Positions 55,301 through 62,293 of a stretch of DNA of 64,000 bases are shown here, one piece after another; the stretch's first letter is position 1, and each line of letters begins with the position of its first letter. Source of the DNA: Poseidonibacter lekithochrous. Its GTDB lineage: Bacteria; Campylobacterota; Campylobacteria; Campylobacterales; Arcobacteraceae. The DNA is taken from positions 1 to 64,000 of the forward strand of contig NZ_JAHKQT010000017.1 of NCBI RefSeq assembly GCF_018861145.1. Reading direction: 5' to 3'. The notes under the pieces are model-generated. The model made no database searches and was not told the origin of the DNA. It saw only the letters and a list, made by a program, of their open reading frames with translations. The translations under genes were made by a program, and so were the position numbers.

Positions 55301-55443
55301 AAGTAATGCAACGAATAGCAGCTCCAATGATTGGTGGAATGATATCTTCTGCATTTTTAACTTTAATTATAATACCTTCTGTATTTTTTATATTAGCACT
55401 TAGAAGAGATGGGAAAAAGGAAGCTAATGATTTAAGAAATTAA
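52327..55443 (+). CDS. cusA: Heavy-metal efflux RND pump, CusA-like
   Basis: A 1038-residue HME-RND transporter with twelve predicted membrane helices and two large periplasmic loops. HME signatures are PDLSPPQVIVQVKWAGQSP and ISNLMSLPDIDTVRAMSSF; proton-relay region GGIAIAIGAMVDATIVMVEN is intact. Methionines at LAMIETIV and RIDMLLTGIRTPLGIKL correspond in position to the Cu(I)/Ag(I)-binding methionines of E. coli CusA, supporting monovalent copper/silver rather than zinc/cobalt/cadmium. It is the last gene of the efflux operon; the RiPP operon starts 146 bases later with no clear terminator between. Confidence 0.92.
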   Translation: MVESVISYSIKNKFLILFSIIVLTFASIWAVKNTALDALPDLSPPQVIVQVKWAGQSPQTIEEQVSYPLISNLMSLPDIDTVRAMSSFQNALIYIIFKDGTDLYDSRNRILEQLSQLQGTFPQGVNVAIGPDATGVGWAYEYALKSDTKSLDELRTLQDYYYKYALLGVDGVSEIASIGGFIKNYEITLNQDKLVQYNLSIKDVKNAISKNNDEKGGRIILENGFEHMIQARGYLQSVVDIENITVKTMDSIPLKIKDIARVNITSSNRRGMADLNGEGDTVGGIVVVRYGENPYAVIKAVKEKIKTLNVDGIEVIETYDRTSLIDKAIDTLTNTLLEESIIVMIITGLFLFHFRSALIIIITLPLTVLITFLLMKAFGMGSNIMSLGGIAIAIGAMVDATIVMVENAHKYLQGKENISNEERTAIIIKSAKQVGRPIFFALILVVVSFLPIFALTGQEGRLFTPLAFTKSFAMISGAILSITVVPILMVFFIKGKIMSENKNWLNRFFIFLYSPLLKLSLKLRYFVVVAFVATIILAYPVYKKQNWEFMPMMNETVFMYMPVTPYGLGVDLAKELTFKTDKILKSFPEVQTVFGKAGRADTATDPAPLAMIETIVTFKPKDQWREGMTYKKLMEEMDSKLQIAGLINSWTYPIRGRIDMLLTGIRTPLGIKLYGNNHQKLEETAGLIEQKLKKFDKTLSVSTDKINSGYYLNINIDEEMISRYGINKNDILSTVSLGVAGAKISTFLDGLERYPISLRFETIQREDITSLRNLQVKTKLGFQPLEMFAELKYEEGPSVIKSEKALNVNFIYITPKSGISAKQYKDEAKAILKDIKLPSGFYYEWAGQSEYLESAMQRLAYIIPLTFVLIFILIYFALRNITYTMIIFFTLPFALTGGIFYLDFLDFNISIAVIVGFLALLGVAAETSIVMIVYLHEAMLELKKKDIKIQKKDIFEAIYKGAVLRLRPKLMTLFAILGGLIPIMYIDGVGSEVMQRIAAPMIGGMISSAFLTLIIIPSVFFILALRRDGKKEANDLRN

Positions 55444-55447
55444 ATAA

Positions 55448-55469
55448 TCTACACACTTACTACACAATA
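55448..55469 (+). promoter_or_regulatory. 11-bp tandem direct repeat upstream of the RiPP operon
   Basis: TCTACACACTT and ACTACACAATA share the core CTACACA at exactly 11-bp spacing, the same design as the CTCCACA pair upstream of the efflux operon. Further downstream, ACTTTC-7-GAAAGT (55521-55539) forms a small palindrome that may be a second operator or a leader hairpin. Confidence 0.5.
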
Positions 55470-55589
55470 AATAAATAAAATACGACTGAACATTTGATAA
55501 AAATGAAAAAAAGAAAAGTGACTTTCTTTATTTGAAAGTAAATAAATTAAATGATAGAATTAATATCAATTAAAACTAAAGGAAATAAA

Positions 55590-55883
55590 ATGAATACTAA
55601 AATGAAATTAGCTGGAATTATGTTAGGAGCTGCTTTAACAACTACATCTGCGTTTGCAGGAAATGGTTCATGTGGTGCTGGTAAATGTGGTGGTGAAGCT
55701 AAAACTGAAAAAATGGACAAAAAAGGTTCATGTGGTGCTGGTAAATGTGGTGGTGACATGAAAAAGTCTGAAAAAATGGACAAAAAAGGTTCTTGTGGTG
55801 CTGGTAAATGTGGTGGTGACATGAAGAAAAAAGCTGAGAAAAAAGCTGGTTCTTGTGGCGCTGGTAAATGTGGAAGCAAATAG
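55590..55883 (+). CDS. Secreted cysteine-repeat peptide, bufferin/oxazolin-type RiPP precursor
   Basis: A 97-residue protein with signal peptide ending TTTSAFA at residue 23. The mature part is four copies of GSCGAGKCG separated by 11- or 12-residue lysine-rich linkers (such as EKMDKKG). Cysteines are at 28/33, 48/53, 69/74 and 89/94. Genes for a DUF692 oxidase and a DUF2063 partner follow. In bufferins and in Haemophilus HvfA (EGKCG motifs) such partners convert cysteines to heterocycles that bind copper; here the pentapeptide reads AGKCG. The start at 55590 follows AAAGGAAATAAA; an in-frame start at 55551 would spoil the signal peptide. Likely role: periplasmic copper sequestration. Confidence 0.88.
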   Translation: MNTKMKLAGIMLGAALTTTSAFAGNGSCGAGKCGGEAKTEKMDKKGSCGAGKCGGDMKKSEKMDKKGSCGAGKCGGDMKKKAEKKAGSCGAGKCGSK

Positions 55884-55907
55884 TATTTAACTATTAAAAG
55901 ATAAATA

Positions 55908-56732
55908 ATGATAAATTTAAACGGGTGTGGATTAGGTTTACGAAGTGATTTTTTACTTGATATTAAATCAAGTAAATTTCAACCAGATTGGTGGGAGGTT
56001 ACCCCTGAAAACTGGATGCATATGCCAAAGATTTTTGAAAAGTCTTTTGAAGAAGCAGTGTTTTCTAGACCAACAATCGCACATGGTTTATCTTTATCAA
56101 TTGGATCTGCAGACAAACTTAATAAAAAGTTTGTCAAACAGATCAAAACTTTCTTAGATAGATACAATATCGAATTTTATTCTGAACATCTTTCTTTCTC
56201 CTCTCTAGATAATAAACAATCTTATGAATTATTACCTGTTCCAATGACTAAAAAAATGGTAAATATTATAAGTGATAGAGTAAAAGAAGTTGAGGATATA
56301 ATTCAAAGAAATTTAATACTTGAAAATGCTACATATTATTTAGTTCCTTATTCAGAAATGAGAGAAGTTGATTTTATAAATGAAGTAATGGAAAAATCAG
56401 GTGCTCAAATGCTTTTAGATGTAAATAATGTATTTGTAAATTCTGTAAATCATTCTTTTAAAGGTAGAAAATTTATTGATGAAATTGATAAAAGTAAAGT
56501 AGCTTATATGCATATGGCAGGACATTATTTTGATGAAGATGCAGGATTAAAGATTGATTCACATGGTATGCCAATATGCTCAGGTGTTTGGAAGCTTTTA
56601 GAATACACTCTAAAACAAATAGATGCACCAGTTATGATAGAACGAGACAATAATGTACCTCCATTAAAAGAACTTGCAATAGAGTATAAAAAGATGGAAA
56701 GTATTTGTAAGGCAGTTCGTAATGGCAAATAA
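55908..56732 (+). CDS. DUF692 multinuclear non-heme iron oxidase (MNIO) RiPP-modifying enzyme
   Basis: A 274-residue TIM-barrel protein of the DUF692/MbnB/TglH family. Conserved segments are GLGLR (8-12), EVTPENW (30-36), HGLSLSIG (59-66), SEHLS (92-96), LEN (138-140), LLDVNNVFVN (169-178), HMAGH (202-206), DSHG (217-220) and ERDNN (245-249), including His, Glu, Asp and Asn residues that bind the iron cluster in relatives. These enzymes oxidise cysteine in peptide substrates. The upstream cysteine-repeat peptide is the obvious substrate. It overlaps the next gene by 11 bases. The ribosome-binding site is weak. Confidence 0.92.
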   Translation: MINLNGCGLGLRSDFLLDIKSSKFQPDWWEVTPENWMHMPKIFEKSFEEAVFSRPTIAHGLSLSIGSADKLNKKFVKQIKTFLDRYNIEFYSEHLSFSSLDNKQSYELLPVPMTKKMVNIISDRVKEVEDIIQRNLILENATYYLVPYSEMREVDFINEVMEKSGAQMLLDVNNVFVNSVNHSFKGRKFIDEIDKSKVAYMHMAGHYFDEDAGLKIDSHGMPICSGVWKLLEYTLKQIDAPVMIERDNNVPPLKELAIEYKKMESICKAVRNGK

Positions 56733-57414
56733 TATTGAAAGAGATGTGCAGAATAGATTTTTTGATATTATAAGTGATCAAAAAAACAATCCAAATAACT
56801 CTGCTTATAGTGTTTATCAAAAGCTTGTTTTTAATAGATATGAAGAAATTGTAAAGTCTACTTTTATAGAGTTTAGTAAGTATGTTAGTGAACATGAACT
56901 AGAAAAAAGTATTTATGAATTTCTAAAAAATCCTCCAAGTACACCTTTTGTATGGCAAATAGCAAATGACTATAGAAAATTTGTAAAAAAACAAAAACTT
57001 TTTCATAATAGAAAGTATTTATATGAGCTTTTATATTTTGACTGGATTGAAGTTGAGATATATATGAAAGAATATAAAAAAATCAAAAAATCTAAGTTTT
57101 CTTGGGATAACTCTTATCTTTTAGCCCCTTGGAGTAGAATTAAAAAATGTAATTTTGATATTATAAATAAAAATCATGAAACAAAAAGAGAAAACTTTTT
57201 AATTATATATTATGATTACAAAAGTGATGATGTTTTATTTAGAGAAATAAATCAATTTATATATACATTAATTAAAAAGGCAAATAAGAAAGAGAGTATT
57301 TCAAAGACTTTAGAATCTTTATGTAAAGAAAATGAAATAGATTTTAATGAAGCAAAAGAAATTTTATATGAGCCTTTAAAAGAGTTACTTCTTTCAAAGG
57401 CAATTTGTAATTAG
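56722..57414 (+). CDS. DUF2063-type partner protein of the MNIO enzyme
   Basis: A 230-residue protein. The N-terminal 90 residues fit the DUF2063 pattern (YQKLVFNRYEEIVKSTF, then a Trp and FVWQIANDYRKFVKKQ), found next to DUF692 enzymes as MbnC/HvfC/BufC-type partners that recognise the precursor leader or core. The C-terminal half (LAPWSRIKKCNFDII, ENFLIIYYDYKSDDVLF, ESLCKENEI) is like the second domain of those partners. Highly basic and A/T-rich, and diverged, so the assignment rests partly on position. Its stop overlaps the stop of the convergent response regulator gene by 4 bases. Confidence 0.75.
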   Translation: MANNIERDVQNRFFDIISDQKNNPNNSAYSVYQKLVFNRYEEIVKSTFIEFSKYVSEHELEKSIYEFLKNPPSTPFVWQIANDYRKFVKKQKLFHNRKYLYELLYFDWIEVEIYMKEYKKIKKSKFSWDNSYLLAPWSRIKKCNFDIINKNHETKRENFLIIYYDYKSDDVLFREINQFIYTLIKKANKKESISKTLESLCKENEIDFNEAKEILYEPLKELLLSKAICN

Positions 57415-58055
57415 TTTGTATTGATTCTGTAGCCTTCATCTAAAACATTTTCTATTAGTTCTGAATTCATTTTTTTTCTAAGTCTTTTGACCATACTTCT
57501 TATTGCATCACTTGTTTTTGACTCTCCCTCATAAACAAAATCTTCTATTTTGGAGTGGTCAATAATTTGATTATGATTTTCTATTAATAAATGTAAAAAA
57601 TTCTTCTCATTTTTAGTTAATGGACAAAGCTCATCTTCTATATATAATTCCTTCTTTCTAAAATAATATTTTGTAAAGGAATTAATTTCAATTAAGTTAG
57701 TGTCTTTTTTATTAATCCTTTCAATTTTAAATAATAATTCTTCAATTTCAAAAGGTTTTTTTATATAATCATCACAGCCAAGGCTATATGCTTCTCGGAT
57801 TTTCTCTATATCAATAATTGCACTAATCATTAGTACTCTAGAATTTGATTTAGATTTTTTAATATAAGCTAATAAGTCAATACCTTCTAAAGATGGCGTA
57901 TTTATATCTAAAATATATAAATCATAAGTATTGGATATATTCATATATGCTTCCATACCATCATAAAAAGAGTCTACTTTATAATTATAATTTTCTAAGG
58001 TTTCTTTTATCGCTTCATTTAAGCTAAAGTCGTCTTCTAATAATAATATTTTCAT
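57411..58055 (-). CDS. OmpR/PhoB-family response regulator (downstream of the RiPP operon)
   Basis: A 214-residue regulator with phosphoacceptor Asp50 (LYILDINTPS), switch lysine in YIKKPFEIEELLF, and a winged-helix output domain ending ENVLDEGYRINTN. It is paralogous to the other two regulators here. It lies 18 bases after its sensor kinase gene, and its end overlaps the DUF2063-type gene tail to tail. It might control the RiPP genes or the divergent secreted-protein gene; no target site was recognised. Confidence 0.88.
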   Translation of the reverse strand: MKILLLEDDFSLNEAIKETLENYNYKVDSFYDGMEAYMNISNTYDLYILDINTPSLEGIDLLAYIKKSKSNSRVLMISAIIDIEKIREAYSLGCDDYIKKPFEIEELLFKIERINKKDTNLIEINSFTKYYFRKKELYIEDELCPLTKNEKNFLHLLIENHNQIIDHSKIEDFVYEGESKTSDAIRSMVKRLRKKMNSELIENVLDEGYRINTN

Positions 58056-58073
58056 AAAGAAATTATATAATTC

Positions 58074-59708
58074 TTAGGTGTCAGTATTGTGGCAATTAAA
58101 AGTATAAATAAAAGTATTTTTATTTTCTTTTGAAATTACATCAATAAAGATATTATTATCATAAGCAATATCACTTACGATACTTAATCCTAAGCCATTG
58201 CCACCTTGTGTATTATTTTCTCTAGTATATTTTTTAAAAATAGTTTTACTATTAATAATCTTTTTTCCTGAAGATTCAAAGGACAAAATATTGTCTTCAA
58301 GTTTTATATAAATAGTTGAGTTTATATCTGAATATTTAATTGAATTAGAAATATTATTATCTATAAGTCTTGTAAGTTCAACTTCTGATATTTTAACTTT
58401 AATATTTGAATTATTATTAGTAATTTTTAAAACTCTTCCTTGATCAACTGCAACAGTTGAAAAATAATAAACTCTTTGTTGAATAAACTCTTGTAAATCA
58501 ATAATACTTTTTTCATATTCAATAAAATTCTTTGATATTAAATATGTCATATCTTCATAAGAATTTTTTAGAGTTTTTATCGCACTATCAATTTTTTGAG
58601 TATATTTATCTTCACCCCTTACTTTTTTTCTTAATTGATTGTTTAATGAAATAATTGTAAGAGGAGTTTTTATTTCATGAACTGAGTGTTTGATAAAAGT
58701 ATCTTTTTGATTTAATAAAAGTTCATTATCTCTTGCTTTTAATAGGAAATAAATTATTATAATAAATAAAAGAGATAAAATTATGGTAATTATATTTATC
58801 TGTTTTAATTCATTTTCCAAATTTGATTGAGCAAAAACTACAGAATAGATAATTTTCGCATCATCAAAAAAAGGTGATTTTTGAGAAAAGTATAAATTTT
58901 TATAGGTTTTCCCATCTTTTTCCCATCTTTGGGTAATAATTTTATTGTCTTTTATTTTGTCATTTAAATCTTTCCCTTTTTTTAAACGTAATTTAATTTC
59001 TTCTAAATTAATCTTTTTTACTTTAAATTCATTAAATACAAAATCCCCTATGTATCCATCTTTAAATATAATATAAGCATTTCCATTTTTTATTATCTCT
59101 GATGAGCTTATTAATTCTTGAATATTTTTTAAGTCATTAAAAGTATGACTGTATGTATAACTTATTTGTAGAATTCTATTTGAATTAGGCAAGTAAGAAT
59201 CAGAAAAACTTAAAAAATTACTTGAAAAAGTTTCAAAAATAGGAGCAGAAGAGCCTATAATATTTTCTTTTTTATGCTTATCAAAGAAGAATTTTGCAAA
59301 TGATAAATCAAAGCCTAAATCAGCTTTTAAAGTAGTATTTACAATTTTTAAATTATCATCAGTAATATAAATATTATATGGTTTATTTGTAAGCCCTTCA
59401 TTTAAAATATTATGTATTTCATTTAGTGAAATATTATATTCTTTATCTTTTAAATACTCAAGTGCTATTTTATGTTTTTGTATTATTGTTTCTTTATTTT
59501 TATAATACTTAAATAAGATAGAAGTTAGGAGTTTATTTGTTTCTCTTTGTATCTTATAAAATTGCATTTGCTGATTTTTTATATTATTTAGTTGAACATT
59601 TTTTATTAAATACTTATATCCAAAAAAGTTTGTTATAAAGAATAGAAATAATATTATAAGCATTACAATTGAGATTTTTGTTCTAAATTTATTAAATTTT
59701 GTATTCAT
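58074..59708 (-). CDS. Sensor histidine kinase with large periplasmic (Cache-like) domain
   Basis: A 544-residue kinase: membrane helix at about 11-34, a periplasmic domain of some 265 residues reminiscent of Cache sensors (SYLPNSNRILQISYTYSHTF, KNGNAYIIFKDGYIGDF), second helix at about 305-323, phosphoacceptor His344 in HSVHEIKTPLTI, and an ATPase domain with NNISNSIKYS and GGNGLGLSIVS. The D-x-G-x-G box is not evident (LSFESSGKKI). The ligand is unknown. It is divergent from the secreted-protein gene across 161 bases. Confidence 0.86.
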   Translation of the reverse strand: MNTKFNKFRTKISIVMLIILFLFFITNFFGYKYLIKNVQLNNIKNQQMQFYKIQRETNKLLTSILFKYYKNKETIIQKHKIALEYLKDKEYNISLNEIHNILNEGLTNKPYNIYITDDNLKIVNTTLKADLGFDLSFAKFFFDKHKKENIIGSSAPIFETFSSNFLSFSDSYLPNSNRILQISYTYSHTFNDLKNIQELISSSEIIKNGNAYIIFKDGYIGDFVFNEFKVKKINLEEIKLRLKKGKDLNDKIKDNKIITQRWEKDGKTYKNLYFSQKSPFFDDAKIIYSVVFAQSNLENELKQINIITIILSLLFIIIIYFLLKARDNELLLNQKDTFIKHSVHEIKTPLTIISLNNQLRKKVRGEDKYTQKIDSAIKTLKNSYEDMTYLISKNFIEYEKSIIDLQEFIQQRVYYFSTVAVDQGRVLKITNNNSNIKVKISEVELTRLIDNNISNSIKYSDINSTIYIKLEDNILSFESSGKKIINSKTIFKKYTRENNTQGGNGLGLSIVSDIAYDNNIFIDVISKENKNTFIYTFNCHNTDT

Positions 59709-59869
59709 TTATGCATGGTACAATAAAATTTATTAAATTATTATAGTTATTTACTGTAGTGATATTAAGAAAATAATATAAAATAATTTATTTAAAGACG
59801 AAATGACATTCTATTGACACATAAATAATGTATTATTGTTTATAAATAAAAATTATACAAGGAAGTAAA

Positions 59870-61033
59870 ATGACTAATAAATTTAAAACAATCGTATTAT
59901 CTGCATTATGTACGAGTACATTACTTGCAGGAGGTCACCCAAGTAAAACTGTTTCAATTGCTACTGATGGAACAGGAGATTTCCTAATTGCACCTTTTTA
60001 TGAAGCAAAAAATGATGTTTGTAGTGAAATTAAAGTTTTTAACACAAATGAAACAAACTCAATTTTAGCAAAAGTTTCTATTAGAGAAAGAGTTAGTTCT
60101 CAAGAAGTAGATTTACCAATATTCTTATCTCCAGGAGATGTGTGGTCAGGAACTCTTTGTGATGTACAAGGGAGAGTGATTTTAACTAGTGATGATGATT
60201 CTAATCATCCTTCTGTAAAAAAAGTATTATCTCAAGGTAAAGATTTAAGTGCTCATAGTATGCTTTCAGGTCATAGGGATATTGATTTTACAAATGGCTA
60301 TATAGAAATTTATCCAATTGCACAATTTGATGAATCAGGAACTAATAAAGTAGATAAATCTATTTTAGTTAACAGATGGGATATGTTAGCACAAGGAATT
60401 CAACCTCATGGTAATTTAAGAACTCAAGGTGTTGATGAAGATAGTTTAAGTGGAGTAGTTTCTTTTAAAACATTTAATAAGGAAACATCATCAATTGATA
60501 TGACAGCTTTTGAAAATGCACACTCAAAACAAAAAATGGGGAATAGTATAGCTTATGCTGAAGATACTAGTCCTGATATTTTATTAGGTCAAAAAGAGAA
60601 AATTCAGATTTTAAAATTACTTCAAAATAAAACAACTTCATTTGTTTATGATAATTATGGACATGAACAATCACTTTATATTTCTTTCCCATTTGGGTAT
60701 ACAGCTAATCAAGAAAGAAGTTTTAAATTAACAGTGAGAGATATGAGTGAAAACAAAGATGTTGAAAAAACTGTAATATTCTCTCCTCGTCCAACTAAGA
60801 CTAAATATTCAATTAAAGGTGAATTAGCAATCCTTTCAGTAAATGAATTAATTAAATTAACTTCAAATTCGCAAAATTATAAAAAAGGAATGATTCAAGT
60901 TAAAGAGATTACAAATCTTAGTAATCACCAATTAGGTTATGGACAATATGCTTCATTCTTACCAACATTAGTTTCAACAATGGAAGGTAGAGAAAAGTTT
61001 ATTAATTCCGTAGTTTCTACTCCAGTTAAATAG
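59870..61033 (+). CDS. Secreted protein of unknown function, 387 residues
   Basis: An exported protein with signal peptide ending STLLAG and mature start near GHPSKTVSIATDGTGDFLIA. The next part (IAPFYEAKNDVCSEIKVFN, SPGDVWSGTLCDVQG) looks like a beta-rich domain seen in surface or periplasmic proteins of several proteobacteria, with two cysteines (about 55 and 105) that may form a disulfide. No catalytic motif is visible. ACAAGGAAG precedes the ATG. A TTGACA box at 59814 and TATAAA at 59841 hint at a promoter, though their spacing is long. The 52-residue lipoprotein gene follows after 11 bases. Confidence 0.7.
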   Translation: MTNKFKTIVLSALCTSTLLAGGHPSKTVSIATDGTGDFLIAPFYEAKNDVCSEIKVFNTNETNSILAKVSIRERVSSQEVDLPIFLSPGDVWSGTLCDVQGRVILTSDDDSNHPSVKKVLSQGKDLSAHSMLSGHRDIDFTNGYIEIYPIAQFDESGTNKVDKSILVNRWDMLAQGIQPHGNLRTQGVDEDSLSGVVSFKTFNKETSSIDMTAFENAHSKQKMGNSIAYAEDTSPDILLGQKEKIQILKLLQNKTTSFVYDNYGHEQSLYISFPFGYTANQERSFKLTVRDMSENKDVEKTVIFSPRPTKTKYSIKGELAILSVNELIKLTSNSQNYKKGMIQVKEITNLSNHQLGYGQYASFLPTLVSTMEGREKFINSVVSTPVK

Positions 61034-61044
61034 TAGGTTGACTT

Positions 61045-61203
61045 ATGAAATATATAAAAGAATTACTTAGCTGTCTATTTGTTTTAACACTATTTACAGC
61101 CTGTTCTCAAAAAGAAGTAACTATTGTAGAAGTAGTAGATGTTCATACTGAAGAAGTACCATTACTCCATAGTAAGATTATTGCTGTTGAAAAATCTAGA
61201 TAA
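61045..61203 (+). CDS. Small lipoprotein, 52 residues
   Basis: A short exported lipoprotein starting MKYIKELLSCLFVLTLF with lipobox L-F-T-A-C (Cys20). The mature peptide is about 33 residues, valine- and glutamate-rich (SQKEVTIVEVVDVHTEEV), then KIIAVEKSR. It lies 11 bases after the 387-residue secreted protein gene and overlaps the Sel1-repeat gene, so the three form one transcription unit. GTAGGTTGACTT before the ATG offers a weak ribosome-binding site. Function unknown. Confidence 0.72.
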   Translation: MKYIKELLSCLFVLTLFTACSQKEVTIVEVVDVHTEEVPLLHSKIIAVEKSR

Positions 61204-62293
61204 AAATTCAATAATTAGTAGAAGTATTCTTCTTCTACTAGTTATCTTTTGTATTAATTCTTATGCAAAATTTCATGATATTTATAATATTGTAAATCCT
61301 TCTTTTCATTATCATATAGAAGGTAATAAATATAGAGTAATTTTAAAAGATACAGGATATGTGTCTTTAAAAGATAATGGCTTTAGATTTTTTCTTCCCA
61401 AACTTGTTAAAGATTATAATTTAGAACTATTAAGAGTAAGTTCTATTGGTTACCTAGATGGTTATTTATCAAAAAATAAATATTTTGATAAAAAGAATAT
61501 ACTAAACATAGGTTTTGTAGATTTAAATTATTATCTTACTGATTATAACGAGCAAAATCAGAGACAACTAAACTACATATTAAATGATAAAATAATTCCT
61601 TATAAAAAGTCTACTTCTCTAATAATTGAAGGATATAATATCCCTTTATCAATAAGTAATAAACTTGATAAATGGTTGTACTTTACATTTAAAAAAACAA
61701 GTGATATTCGTCTAAAAGAAATGTCATATACTTTTAATATGACGTTTGATAAAGAGGAGATAGATACTTATGTTAAAAATAATTTAAATATTAAAAACTA
61801 TGATAAATCAGAATATAGATATATAGATGCATATCTAAATAATTTAACAAAGATAAAAAGCAATTTTTATACACCCATTAAAGAAGTAAAAAGAACAAAT
61901 AAAATTAAGAAAAAATCAAAATACTATTTAGATATTAAAAGAATAATAAACTATATAAATATAGATGGAATAAAAAACAATAAAAATGATTTATTAAAGG
62001 CTTTAAATAATCCTAAAAATCAGAATATTGTTGGAAAAATAAAGTTTAATCTAGGCGTTTATTATCTAAATAGTAAAAAAAGAATTGATAAGAAAAAGTC
62101 TCTTAAATATTTTAAAGAATCAAAAGAAAAAGAGGCTTATTTTAATCTAGGCATATTTTATTATATAGGCCTATTTGTAAAAGAAAATGACAAAATAGCC
62201 TATAAGTATTTTAGCAAATCATCTGATTTAGGTTTTTCTAGAGCAAGTAAAAATAAAAATATTATGGAAAAATATAAAGTGGGAACAAACTAA
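61187..62293 (+). CDS. Exported Sel1/TPR-repeat protein
   Basis: A protein of about 368 residues if it starts at TTG 61187, giving a signal peptide ending FCINSYA; an ATG at 61139 would add 16 residues overlapping the lipoprotein gene and is less likely. The middle is lysine- and tyrosine-rich with no recognised domain (PSFHYHIEGNKYRVILKD). The C-terminal 90 residues carry two Sel1-like repeats (FNLGVYYLNSKKRIDKKKSL and FNLGIFYYIGLFVKENDK), which usually mediate protein contacts. The stop overlaps the convergent MATE gene. Confidence 0.65.
   Translation: MKNLDKNSIISRSILLLLVIFCINSYAKFHDIYNIVNPSFHYHIEGNKYRVILKDTGYVSLKDNGFRFFLPKLVKDYNLELLRVSSIGYLDGYLSKNKYFDKKNILNIGFVDLNYYLTDYNEQNQRQLNYILNDKIIPYKKSTSLIIEGYNIPLSISNKLDKWLYFTFKKTSDIRLKEMSYTFNMTFDKEEIDTYVKNNLNIKNYDKSEYRYIDAYLNNLTKIKSNFYTPIKEVKRTNKIKKKSKYYLDIKRIINYINIDGIKNNKNDLLKALNNPKNQNIVGKIKFNLGVYYLNSKKRIDKKKSLKYFKESKEKEAYFNLGIFYYIGLFVKENDKIAYKYFSKSSDLGFSRASKNKNIMEKYKVGTN

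Noticed and set aside
55547-55879. Minus-strand open frame rich in Pro-His-Leu-Pro-Ala-Pro repeats opposite the cysteine peptide gene
   Set aside because: It is the antisense reading of the GSCGAGKCG repeats. The plus-strand frame has a ribosome-binding site, a signal peptide and a fitting operon context.
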